64,000 nucleotides of DNA. Origin: Shewanella acanthi. Lineage in GTDB: Bacteria; Pseudomonadota; Gammaproteobacteria; Enterobacterales; Shewanellaceae. The DNA lies in NCBI RefSeq assembly GCF_019457475.1, contig NZ_CP080413.1, forward strand, positions 4,030,001 to 4,094,000. Direction: 5' to 3'. The notes beneath the pieces are model-generated. The model made no database searches. It had not been told where the DNA came from and saw only the letters and a program-made list of their open reading frames with translations. Of this stretch, positions 21,285-29,010 are shown piece by piece (the stretch's first letter is position 1; each line of letters opens with the position of its first letter). The translations under genes and the position numbers were made by a program.

Positions 21285-22508
21285 ATGTTAAAGAATCTTT
21301 GGTACGTTGCGGAATGGTCCGACACAGTAAAAGACAAGCCCGTTAAGACCAAATTGCTCGGTCAAAATCTGGTGTTGTTTCGCGATCTAGAGGGCAAAGT
21401 CAAATGTCTGGCAGACGTTTGTTTGCACCGTGGCGGGTCACTATCAGGCGGTTGGGTAAATGAGAAACGCGATTGTGTTGTCTGCCCTTACCATGGCTGG
21501 CAATACAATGGCGGCGGTAAGTGCCAAAAAATCCCGTCTGAAGGCGATAGTTTTCAAGTACCTAAACGCTTTAAGGTTGATGCCTACGACGTAGAAGAAA
21601 GATACGGCATGATCTGGGTGTTTATGGGTGACTTACCCGCTGAAGAACGCTTCCCTATCCCGCCACTGCCTGAATATGGTGACGAAGCCAACTGGCGTGG
21701 TCTAAAAACCGAATTTACTTGGAAGGCTGAAGCCTCCCGTGTGGTCGAAAACGGCATCGACATCGCCCACGCCTCTTTCGTACACCCTGTATTTGGTTAC
21801 CCAAGCACCGCGGAAGATAACTATATCGAAGAGGTCGAAAAGCACGAATGGTGGGGACGCTCAACGAACGTCATGTACCCGCCGCAACTCAAGGGTGGTT
21901 TCCTCGGTTGGCGTAACTTTTTACGTAAAGACAAACAAGAAACCAAAGTGCACCCCGAGTGGCACCTGCCCGGTATGATAGTGCGTATTAAAATCGATAT
22001 ACGCCCCGGTTGGCATATTGTTATGTTCGACGCCAACACGCCAGTGGACGAACATACCACCCGCACTTTTGCTTGGCAGTTCCGCAGCTTCTTTAAAGTG
22101 AAGATGTTTGATAAAGGCTCACTACAGCGCCTGAAAACCATCCTGCTGGAAGACGCAACTATCGTTCAAGATTCACAGCCTTACTATCTGCCAGAAACCT
22201 TGGCCAACGAAGTATCGGTGAAATCGGACAAGTTTATGAGCACCTTCCGTATGGCACGCCGCAAGTTGATCGAAGAGAAAGGCTGGCAGATTGATACTAA
22301 GGCACGTGATGAGCATAAGGGCAAGAAAGTACTGACAATTTCATCTCCAGGTCGCAGGCAGGCCATGATTGATGGCGATGGCTGGGTGTTTGATGAAATG
22401 CCAACCGTGCCACCAATCAAATCCTCAACTCTCAAGAATGAGTTTGAGCGTCAGGTCGATGTGTTAACCACAGAGTCGGTTAACTCGAAAGAGAGCATTA
22501 TCGCCTAA
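21285..22508 (+). CDS. Rieske non-heme iron oxygenase, pheophorbide a oxygenase (PaO)-like
   Basis: A 407-residue oxygenase. The Rieske 2Fe-2S site is C-x-H/C-x2-H: Cys46/His48 (CLHRGG) and Cys67/His70 (CPYHGW). The mononuclear iron site is in ENGIDIAHASFVH (Asp159 bridge, His162 and His167). The N-terminal pattern NLWYVAEW, LLGQNLVLFRD and GGGKCQKIP and the C-terminal SVKSDKFMSTFRMARRKL segment resemble the PaO/Tic55/chlorophyllide a oxygenase/vanillate demethylase group. It lacks the C-terminal TM helices and CxxC of plant PaO. PaO opens the chlorin macrocycle of pheophorbide a; the presence of RCCR-like and NYC1-like genes in the same island makes a tetrapyrrole ring-opening role the best inference. 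O-demethylation or another ring hydroxylation are alternatives. Confidence 0.8.
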   Translation: MLKNLWYVAEWSDTVKDKPVKTKLLGQNLVLFRDLEGKVKCLADVCLHRGGSLSGGWVNEKRDCVVCPYHGWQYNGGGKCQKIPSEGDSFQVPKRFKVDAYDVEERYGMIWVFMGDLPAEERFPIPPLPEYGDEANWRGLKTEFTWKAEASRVVENGIDIAHASFVHPVFGYPSTAEDNYIEEVEKHEWWGRSTNVMYPPQLKGGFLGWRNFLRKDKQETKVHPEWHLPGMIVRIKIDIRPGWHIVMFDANTPVDEHTTRTFAWQFRSFFKVKMFDKGSLQRLKTILLEDATIVQDSQPYYLPETLANEVSVKSDKFMSTFRMARRKLIEEKGWQIDTKARDEHKGKKVLTISSPGRRQAMIDGDGWVFDEMPTVPPIKSSTLKNEFERQVDVLTTESVNSKESIIA

Positions 22509-22570
22509 ACCAAGACAGACCCACCGTTGGGCTTGTCGCCTAACGGTTGCAACGCTAATTTAGCTTAAAA

Positions 22571-22614
22571 AATCGCGCCTGAAGCTGCAATTGTGGCCTC
22601 AGGCGCGATTGTTT
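22571..22614 (+). terminator. Terminator after Rieske gene
   Basis: A 12-bp perfect stem, AATCGCGCCTGA (22571-22582) with TCAGGCGCGATT (22599-22610), preceded by A-rich and followed by GTTTT sequence. Confidence 0.82.
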
Positions 22615-22719
22615 TAAGGCTGATTTTTAAGGCTCATTTGTCGCAAATTGGCGAAATCACTCGTTCAGATTATCGGCTACTTTCGATAGCCATTTCTTCG
22701 CTGATATCTATACGAACTT

Positions 22720-23310
22720 CTAGACCAAATGCTGCCAAATGCTGGCCTCAAACTTAGGTTCATGCACATCCCCCTCTAAGCCCCTAGGGTCTAAGGGATG
22801 ACGCATATCGCAGCAAGGAGATAAGCGTACGCCCTTTGCAGTGAGCGTGCGTGTCGCCTCACCATTGCGGTATAGCACAGTATGGCGGGTACGGTGTCCA
22901 GGCGCAGTCACGATAATAAAGTCCGGCTCCATATACACATCAGTGGCCTGATTTAATTGTCTAGCGCTAAAGGTCAAAATGCCCGGACCGCCAGACATGC
23001 CCACGTTCTCGTAACTGCCCTTGCCCATAGGATCAAACACTAATACCCCTTCCTTTAAGGTACCAGTAAAGGTCTTTGCTAAGGCCGGACGGCCGCGAAA
23101 ATGCACGTTGGTAATTTTAAAATTGACCCCATCAAAATCGATATAGACCAGATTATCGAAGGGAGATTGCCCAGGCGTACCACTGCCCGCTTGGGTATCA
23201 TCAATCAAGGGTGTGCCATCCAAATGGAATAACTCGACACTGTCGTGCCAAGTACCTCTAAGCTGCATTAATGTGTGGCCAACACTGCCAATGGGGAAAA
23301 CCGTTGCCAT
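22720..23310 (-). CDS. Predicted beta-barrel (lipocalin-like) protein
   Basis: A 196-residue soluble protein without signal peptide. I do not recognise a named family with confidence. Alternating beta-type sequence and an opening LRGTWHDSVELFHLDG suggest a lipocalin/calycin-like barrel. The protein at the right edge of the window (from 63217) opens similarly (ITGEWHGLPSVFDVDG), so the two may be distant paralogues bracketing the island. A C-terminal LSPCCDMRHPLDPRGLEG contains a CC pair. Phycobiliprotein lyases and DUF3598-type proteins with this fold bind bilins, so a pigment-binding or isomerase role is conceivable but unproven. It is divergent from an NYC1-like SDR. Confidence 0.5.
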   Translation of the reverse strand: MATVFPIGSVGHTLMQLRGTWHDSVELFHLDGTPLIDDTQAGSGTPGQSPFDNLVYIDFDGVNFKITNVHFRGRPALAKTFTGTLKEGVLVFDPMGKGSYENVGMSGGPGILTFSARQLNQATDVYMEPDFIIVTAPGHRTRHTVLYRNGEATRTLTAKGVRLSPCCDMRHPLDPRGLEGDVHEPKFEASIWQHLV

Positions 23311-23350
23311 AACTCATCCTACTGATATTTACTCTATTCATTAGCTTACA

Positions 23351-23372
23351 TTTGTATTAAAGTTATAACAAT
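23351..23372. promoter_or_regulatory. Degenerate island operator
   Basis: TTTGTATTA-N4-TATAACAAT has 9-4-9 spacing and 7 of 9 matches in the right half; the left half is poor against consensus but resembles the left half of the 29915 site. It lies in the short divergent gap between the lipocalin-like gene and the SDR gene. Confidence 0.4.
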
Positions 23373-23404
23373 AAAGATTTATCTAGCGCATCGGCGGAGG
23401 AACA

Positions 23405-24208
23405 ATGAAAACAGTCATCATCACTGGTAGTACCCGCGGTATTGGTAAAGGGTTAGCAGTTAACTTTTTAAAGCAGGGCTGTAGGGTTGTGATCACGGGT
23501 CGCAACCAGACACAGGTCGACGAGGTCGTCAGCGGTTTTGCCCTGCAATTTGGCGCAGACAAGGTCACAGGCCTCGCCTGCGACGTAAAAGACCAAGCCC
23601 AATTACAAGCTGTTTGGGACCACGCTGTGGCGACCTTTTCAAGCGTCGATATCTGGATCAATAACGCGGGCATGAGCCTACCGCGCAAACCGTTAGAACA
23701 ACAGTCCACCGACGATATCAACAATATCATTGCCACTAATCTGGGTGGCGTGGTACTAGCCACCAGCGTGGCATTAAAGGGCATGAAAGCACAAAACCAC
23801 GGCCAAATCTGGAACATGGAAGGCTTTGGCAGTAACGATGCCACTCAGCCGGGTATGGCGATTTACGGTGCCACTAAACGCGCAGTGACTTATCTCAATA
23901 AGTCACTGCAAAAGGAAGTCAAAGGCACAGCTGTGCAGGTCAACACCTTAAGTCCAGGCATTGTGGTGACCGATTTATTAGTGGGTGATTACGATACGTC
24001 CTCTGCCGAATGGCAGAAGGTGAAAAAGATCTTCAACATTCTCGGTGATAAGGTTGAGACTGTAACGCCATGGCTAGTAAACGGCATATTGTCGACGAAT
24101 AAATCCGGTACCAAGGTGGCTTGGTTAACAGGTGGTAAAGCCTTTATGCGCTTTATGACGGCGGGCTTTAATAAGCGTGATTTGTTTAGCGAACTAGAGC
24201 TGGGCTAA
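23405..24208 (+). CDS. Short-chain dehydrogenase, NYC1/NOL chlorophyll b reductase-like
   Basis: A classical Rossmann SDR of 267 residues: cofactor motif TGSTRGIGKG (7-16), DIWINNAG (82-89), and catalytic Tyr154-x3-Lys158 (YGATK). Details resemble plant NYC1/NOL chlorophyll b reductases rather than generic FabG-type SDRs: the segment GQIWNMEGFGSN (133-144; plants have a similar NMDGAGS in place of the usual serine-rich strand), DIWINNAG, LSPGIVVTDLL, and an extended C-terminus after VETVTPWLV. NYC1/NOL reduce the C7-formyl of chlorophyll b. I recall these plant motifs from memory. A second homologue is at 28133-28951. It is alone on the plus strand, facing a convergent hydrolase. Confidence 0.75.
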   Translation: MKTVIITGSTRGIGKGLAVNFLKQGCRVVITGRNQTQVDEVVSGFALQFGADKVTGLACDVKDQAQLQAVWDHAVATFSSVDIWINNAGMSLPRKPLEQQSTDDINNIIATNLGGVVLATSVALKGMKAQNHGQIWNMEGFGSNDATQPGMAIYGATKRAVTYLNKSLQKEVKGTAVQVNTLSPGIVVTDLLVGDYDTSSAEWQKVKKIFNILGDKVETVTPWLVNGILSTNKSGTKVAWLTGGKAFMRFMTAGFNKRDLFSELELG

Positions 24209-24226
24209 GGTTAGCCCAGCTATTTA
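24198..24226. terminator. Hairpin between convergent genes
   Basis: AGCTGGGCTAA (24198-24208) pairs perfectly with TTAGCCCAGCT (24211-24221); the stem includes the SDR stop codon. The downstream tract is AT-rich rather than pure T, so termination strength is uncertain. Confidence 0.5.
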
Positions 24227-24244
24227 TTTCAATAACTTGAGATA

Positions 24245-24976
24245 TCAAGGCAGACGATTTAAAAACGCCAAACTCTGCGCAAATACTTGCTCAGCCTGTT
24301 CCGATGGGCTGAGTAACCCTTGCTGCTTAGTGTTGTCAGCTGCGTAGGAACCAAACTGCCAGTGGTTAGCATTTTCAATGACTACATAATCGGTACTGGC
24401 AGGTAACTTAGCTTTATTTTCGTTAATCTTCTGCGGTGTCGATTGTAAATCTTTAGCGCCCGAAATCGACATAGTCGCAATCTTAAACTGGCTAATATCG
24501 CTGGCAGGATAAGAAGCCAATAGTAATAAGCCCTCGATGCGATTTAAGTCGGCGGATTTAACATACTCAGATGCCGCCACACCGCCTAAGGAATGCCCTG
24601 CAATGACCCAATGTTGGATATTTGGGTAAGCCGCAACCACTTCATCAGCCTTGTTCACCCCTAAAAATGCGGTTTTAAATGGCATAGGCACAATCACAGC
24701 CAAATAGCCCTGCTCTGCAAAACGGCGCATAAAAGGCGCAAAAGTCTCAGCACTGGTTTTACCGCCGGGATAAAAAATGATCCCCTTGGTCGGTGCCGTT
24801 TGTACAGGCTTAAAACTGATAAAGTCACCCTCATCGACATTCACCTTATCCGACGAAATCAGTGCGGCAGCGGTCTCATCTTGGTTATAGGAAAAGGGAA
24901 TACTCATCCAAGCCAAGGTTCCACCGACCACCAGCACAATCAGCGCAACTACACCTATCAGTATCTTTTTTATCAT
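24245..24976 (-). CDS. Membrane-anchored alpha/beta hydrolase (dienelactone hydrolase-like)
   Basis: A 243-residue alpha/beta hydrolase. The ATG at 24976 is preferred to the upstream 25021 start because a good SD (GGAGAA) precedes it and it puts a TM anchor (residues 4-24) at the very N-terminus. Motifs: FYPGGKT near 68-73, nucleophile elbow AGHSLGG with Ser129, LLASYPASD, and NANHWQFGSY with the probable catalytic His. It matches the alpha/beta hydrolase family 5 (dienelactone-like) type. It is the last gene of a six-gene minus-strand operon carrying two RCCR-like and one NYC1-like gene. Ester removal from a lipophilic tetrapyrrole (chlorophyllase- or methylesterase-like) is plausible but not shown. 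Confidence 0.75.
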   Translation of the reverse strand: MIKKILIGVVALIVLVVGGTLAWMSIPFSYNQDETAAALISSDKVNVDEGDFISFKPVQTAPTKGIIFYPGGKTSAETFAPFMRRFAEQGYLAVIVPMPFKTAFLGVNKADEVVAAYPNIQHWVIAGHSLGGVAASEYVKSADLNRIEGLLLLASYPASDISQFKIATMSISGAKDLQSTPQKINENKAKLPASTDYVVIENANHWQFGSYAADNTKQQGLLSPSEQAEQVFAQSLAFLNRLP

Positions 24977-25056
24977 TATTGTTCTCCATAAATTCCCAAT
25001 TGTTGACGCACGGGTTTGCATTTCGTTAGCAAAACCCGTGCACCACGCTTGGGATC

Positions 25057-25908
25057 TTATCCTTGAACGTAGGGTTGGCCATTACGCTCTTCGCCCGCCA
25101 AGATGCGAACCAAGCGGTCAGCGGCCTCTTTACCCACTAAACGTTCTGCAATCGGGTTTGCCGGATCAAGATACACAATATTTTTACGTTGTTGATAGTC
25201 ACGTTTGCGGCGCTCAGCACAAGACTCAGGATCGTTATCCAGTTTCGCTTGTTTCACTAAACCAACCCAGTATTTAATCAGCTCCATAATTTGCTCTTCG
25301 GCATGATCTTTGAAGAATGCCAGCGGGCCAACACCGCAAATAGTACAAGGGCTAATACTTGCACGGATGAAAGGCATGGCCGCGGTAAAAGGTTTAACCC
25401 CTTCCTCATACAGAGCTTTAGCATGATTAAGCGCTAGCTGGTTCACTGGGGCATAATACTTTTCTACATAATTAGGGTGCGTCACTAACTCATAGCGAGG
25501 CATTAAGTCGGCATAATAAAAGGCCTCTGGTAGAGTCCCGAATGCCAGCCCTAGGTGAGGAATGTCGGTATTGTCCTTCATCCAAAACGTCAGGTGAATG
25601 TTGGTAAAGGTATTCTCAGGTAGACCGATGTTTGAGTGGATAACCCAATCAATAGGGTTATCGCCCTTACCGGTAAAATTGCGCATTCTGCCTAGGTGGT
25701 TGCCAGCTAAATCACTGAATTCGTGAATATCTTCGCAGCCTAAATCCTCGGTAAACTCCAGCTCAGAACTCACATAATCCCAAATGCGGTCACGTAAAGC
25801 TAACACCTCAGTGTAAATTGCGCTGGTATCCAATTGTTGTCCGCTTGCTAAGTGGCGAGCGAACTCTTCTGTCATCATAGGTTTGGTTTTAAATTGGCTT
25901 TGTGGCAT
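25057..25908 (-). CDS. Red chlorophyll catabolite reductase (RCCR)-like protein A
   Basis: A 283-residue protein that resembles plant RCCR, part of the ferredoxin-dependent bilin reductase superfamily. Seen: DIPHLGLAFGTLPEAFYYADLMPRYEL is split over residues 115-141, giving the core strands; then HPNYVEKYY (144-152), IRASISPCTI (181-190) and the C-terminal KRDYQQRKN with Asp237, then LDPANPIAERLVGKEAADRL (247-266). Asp248 aligns with the substrate-pocket Asp291 of Arabidopsis RCCR (ACD2) as I recall that sequence. The position of ACD2 Glu154 is Ala122 here. RCCR reduces the linear tetrapyrrole RCC using ferredoxin. I infer reduction of an open-chain tetrapyrrole. SD AAGGT precedes the ATG; the next gene upstream (MFS) ends 17 bases away. 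Confidence 0.72.
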   Translation of the reverse strand: MPQSQFKTKPMMTEEFARHLASGQQLDTSAIYTEVLALRDRIWDYVSSELEFTEDLGCEDIHEFSDLAGNHLGRMRNFTGKGDNPIDWVIHSNIGLPENTFTNIHLTFWMKDNTDIPHLGLAFGTLPEAFYYADLMPRYELVTHPNYVEKYYAPVNQLALNHAKALYEEGVKPFTAAMPFIRASISPCTICGVGPLAFFKDHAEEQIMELIKYWVGLVKQAKLDNDPESCAERRKRDYQQRKNIVYLDPANPIAERLVGKEAADRLVRILAGEERNGQPYVQG

Positions 25909-25925
25909 GACGTTACCTTAATTGT

Positions 25926-27242
25926 TTAGACATTTTGTTCTGTTAAAAGGGGTTTTGATTTGGGTCTAGACAACAAGAGACTCCAGATGAAAACGATTGA
26001 ATTCAGTAAACCGAATAAGACAAAGGGGCTTGATGGCGACAGGTGCGCAAACAAAAATCCGCCGCCTGTTGTGGCCAATAAAATGCCCACAGCACCAGCA
26101 ACACCAAAGAGGCCAATCACCGCACCCTTGCGCTCGGCAGGTGCTTGCTCACCGACTAAAGCCTGACTAGAAACAAAGGCACTAATCTCAGCGATTCCCA
26201 TCACAAACAGCAGCGGAAATACGCTTGTGGCACTCGGATCGCGCACAAAATACATGGCGCCATAGACACAGCCAGCTAAGCCCGAAGCGATAGATACAGC
26301 TGTGATACGACTCACTTTGTCGCTCAAATATCCTGTGAGGATTGACCCAACTAGCGCGCCACTAACGACCATTAAAATGGCTGGCATAGCAAGTTGCGAC
26401 ATGGCATCACTGGCCGAAAGTCCGAGGGTGCCTGTACCATATTGCACTAACCACAGCCCCATAAAGGCGCCGGTTACGGCCAAGTCGCCGCGGGAGATAA
26501 ACGCCGCCCCGTATGACAGTGCAATGGCAGGCTTTTTCGCCTCTTTTGCACCCTGACGCAGCATCACCAGCAAGGATTCCTTTTCCGCCTTCACCACAGT
26601 GCCGACCATTTTCGACAGGCCGATAAAAGCCACGACTGCTGCCACAACGCCTAAGGCGCCGGCGAGTGCAAAGGTAGCCTGTTGGGCTGCGGCTTCAGAA
26701 TATCCAGCGCCGACAAAAGTCTTAGGTAAACCCGCAAGCACCGGCGGAATAAAGGCACCTAGAGTGGCAATCGCCCCTTGAATTCCGTTGGCTTTGCCAC
26801 GGGTGCTGTTATGGGAATAATCGGCGACGACCGTCACCATCATCCCCACCATTGCTGCAGAGCCGAACGCAACGATGATTCGGTAAATAACTAACTGCTC
26901 CACCGACGTCGCGCTGCCATAGAGGGCAAACCCAATCGCCGTGGTCGCAAGGCCAAATACATACATCACCCGACGACCGAAGCGGTCAGCCATGACACCG
27001 TAGAGTCCCATCATGACGATGAATATCGCCTCCTGCAGACCCCCTAGCATTCCAGTCAGGGTCGCCTGCTCGGCGTAGGGAATCCCAATCACCTGCAGCA
27101 ATCCAGGTTGCAGGATAGATAAAGCCCCCGCATAACCCGATGAAATCAGTACTGCAAACAGATAGGCTAACCAGTTACGGCGCTTAAGACCGTCGACCAG
27201 TTGCACCCCCATTAGGGTTTTGGGTTGCCCACTTTGTGTCAT
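25926..27242 (-). CDS. MFS transporter
   Basis: A 438-residue 12-TM major facilitator. The A-loop motif MADRFGRRVMYV lies between TM2 and TM3, and a second partial repeat YLSDKVSRITA lies in the C-terminal half. A strong SD (GGAGGG) precedes the ATG. It lies between the two RCCR-like genes in one operon, so uptake of the pathway substrate or export of a product is likely. It is clearly related to the MFS protein at 43673-44971 (shared motifs such as IALAYGAAFVSR and PAEKRGAVIG), so the island carries two members of the same subfamily. Confidence 0.85.
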   Translation of the reverse strand: MTQSGQPKTLMGVQLVDGLKRRNWLAYLFAVLISSGYAGALSILQPGLLQVIGIPYAEQATLTGMLGGLQEAIFIVMMGLYGVMADRFGRRVMYVFGLATTAIGFALYGSATSVEQLVIYRIIVAFGSAAMVGMMVTVVADYSHNSTRGKANGIQGAIATLGAFIPPVLAGLPKTFVGAGYSEAAAQQATFALAGALGVVAAVVAFIGLSKMVGTVVKAEKESLLVMLRQGAKEAKKPAIALSYGAAFISRGDLAVTGAFMGLWLVQYGTGTLGLSASDAMSQLAMPAILMVVSGALVGSILTGYLSDKVSRITAVSIASGLAGCVYGAMYFVRDPSATSVFPLLFVMGIAEISAFVSSQALVGEQAPAERKGAVIGLFGVAGAVGILLATTGGGFLFAHLSPSSPFVLFGLLNSIVFIWSLLLSRPKSKPLLTEQNV

Positions 27243-27275
27243 GATAGCCCTCCCTCCAGCACACTAAACCTAAGA

Positions 27276-28100
27276 TCAGTAAGTGATGTTGGCGTCAATC
27301 TGTGCCTTGCCCATCCGCAGCTCGATCATCTTTTCGACCTCGGTTTGACCAAACACATTGGCAGCCAGCTTATTCATAGGATCGCGGCGATAGCTCATCT
27401 CACGGATGATGTGATCGTTACGTTGAAGCTCAGCTCGCTCAGACTCAGGCACTGGCGTAGCGGCCTCTAACCAACCTAACCAACGGTCAACCATCTCATG
27501 TAGGTAAGTTTCGAAAATGCTGATGTTTTCGTCATTCAACTCACCCATCAAGCTTTGAGTCGCTGGATTGATTAAGGCGCGCATATAGCTGCCATGGCTC
27601 ACCGACCAATGGAAATTGGGGTGTGAACGTAGCTTCATGTACCAGTTATTCACCTCTGGGCCGTAGTACTTATCCAGATAGTCCACATCGGTCAGCAGGT
27701 TCTTACGCGGAGTGTAATCGCAGTAGCAAAAAAGCTGCGGCACGGTACCGAACACAATCACTAAATGCGGTACATCGGTTTCCTGCCCCAAAAAGGCAGT
27801 AGTGTTCATATCCAGAATGCTAGCCTTGCGGTTACCAATCCACGAGTTGACCAACCACTCGACACCATGACCCGTCCAGGCGGCATAGGAGCCTTCGAAC
27901 TCACCATTTGGTGAGGTGTAGTATTCTCTGTCGAAAGTCGATGGATGCTGGCTTAGGTGGGGAAATCTGTCGGTAATCTTCTGCTTAAGGGCGGTTAAAA
28001 TGCCCCAGCAACGCTCCCAGTAACGGCTGACATCTACATTCGGGTTCTCGGCCAGAAATTCATCGAGGGTCTTTGTTTCTTTATTTTTAGTATCTGACAT
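27276..28100 (-). CDS. Red chlorophyll catabolite reductase (RCCR)-like protein B
   Basis: A 274-residue protein, the closest of three to plant RCCR by eye. Matching elements in order: SPNGEFEGS (63-71), WLVNSWIG (82-89), TDVPHLVIVFG (108-118), CDYTPRKNLL (127-136), VDYLDKYYG (139-147), SYMRALINPATQS (171-183), ERAELQRND with Asp229, YRRD with Asp240, and VFGQTEVEKMIE (249-260). Plant RCCR has the equivalents PNGSAEAS, FVIGSW, LDLPHRKDL, PDYLKEYY and ELERRD at the same spacing. Asp240 aligns with ACD2 Asp291; the ACD2 Glu154 position is Val116. It is not a duplicate of protein A (low identity). The role inferred is reduction of an open-chain tetrapyrrole with rubredoxin as donor. Confidence 0.75.
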   Translation of the reverse strand: MSDTKNKETKTLDEFLAENPNVDVSRYWERCWGILTALKQKITDRFPHLSQHPSTFDREYYTSPNGEFEGSYAAWTGHGVEWLVNSWIGNRKASILDMNTTAFLGQETDVPHLVIVFGTVPQLFCYCDYTPRKNLLTDVDYLDKYYGPEVNNWYMKLRSHPNFHWSVSHGSYMRALINPATQSLMGELNDENISIFETYLHEMVDRWLGWLEAATPVPESERAELQRNDHIIREMSYRRDPMNKLAANVFGQTEVEKMIELRMGKAQIDANITY

Positions 28101-28132
28101 TTTTCTTCTCTTTGTAGTTGTGTTTCAGGGTG

Positions 28133-28951
28133 TTATAGGCCGTAACGGGTAAACTTATCGGGCGTACTACGCACATAGCCAGACAACATTCGAAGCGTCA
28201 TTTTCATCGGTGTTAACCAACGGATTTTTCGCCCAGTCTTAGTTTCGGCGAGGATTTGCTGCGCCAGATAAGGCGTAACAGTTTCAACATGATCGCAAAG
28301 CACGTTGGCAAATCGACGACGACGCTCGAAGTTATCCTTATCAACCTTAGCCTCACGGATAACGCCCTCGGTGATAATCATGCCGGGGCGCACCTTGCCC
28401 ACTAAAATGGCGTCGCCTTTTAGCTCTTTACTCAAGGCATTCGTGAAGTAATCCAGTGCACGTTTAGTGGTGCCGTATATCCCCATGCCAGGGAAATACT
28501 CACCATCACTGCCGCCACCAAGCATGTTGAAAATCTTCTGTGGCTGTAACACGAGTCCTTGGCTGGCCGCACGCTTCATCCCACTGGCGGCAACTCTGCA
28601 ACCATTCATAGTGCCGATAATGTTGGTGTGCACCATTTGCTGTATTTCGGCATCAGGAGTGTCGAGAATTGGCCAAACGGTTCTCGCTAAACCTGCGTTA
28701 TTAATCCAAATATCCACTGTGCCAAAGTGCTCACAGGCAAACTCCCATAGGGCTTCTACCTGTCGCTTATCGACACTGTCGCAGGCCAATCCCACAACCT
28801 GTGACGCCGGATAACCGAGCTCCACAAGGGTGGCATCGACATCCTGCTGACTTCTACCACTGATCACCACGCGGTGACCTAGGCGAGCAAATTCGGCCGC
28901 CAGACCTTTGCCAATTCCCTTAGTACTGCCAGTGATTACCAGAGTTGTCAT
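28133..28951 (-). CDS. Short-chain dehydrogenase, NYC1/NOL chlorophyll b reductase-like (second copy)
   Basis: A 272-residue SDR homologous along its length to the one at 23405-24208. Cofactor motif TGSTKGIGKG (7-16), VDIWINNAG (79-87), strand IFNMLGGGSDG (140-150) in place of NMEGFGS, catalytic Tyr159-x3-Lys163 (YGTTK), RPGMIITEGVI, and DHVETVTPYLAQQIL. Like the first copy it shows the NYC1/NOL-type extended C-terminus (about 60 residues after the substrate loop). It is second in the minus-strand operon, between a Rossmann epimerase-like gene and RCCR-like B. Having two such SDRs may reflect two carbonyls (C7-formyl and another side-chain carbonyl) or two redox directions; that is inference. 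Confidence 0.75.
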   Translation of the reverse strand: MTTLVITGSTKGIGKGLAAEFARLGHRVVISGRSQQDVDATLVELGYPASQVVGLACDSVDKRQVEALWEFACEHFGTVDIWINNAGLARTVWPILDTPDAEIQQMVHTNIIGTMNGCRVAASGMKRAASQGLVLQPQKIFNMLGGGSDGEYFPGMGIYGTTKRALDYFTNALSKELKGDAILVGKVRPGMIITEGVIREAKVDKDNFERRRRFANVLCDHVETVTPYLAQQILAETKTGRKIRWLTPMKMTLRMLSGYVRSTPDKFTRYGL

Positions 28952-29010
28952 TTGCCCATTTCCTTGGTGTTAGCTTTAAGATTTAGCGCTTAGTGTTGGT
29001 GATTAGTGAC

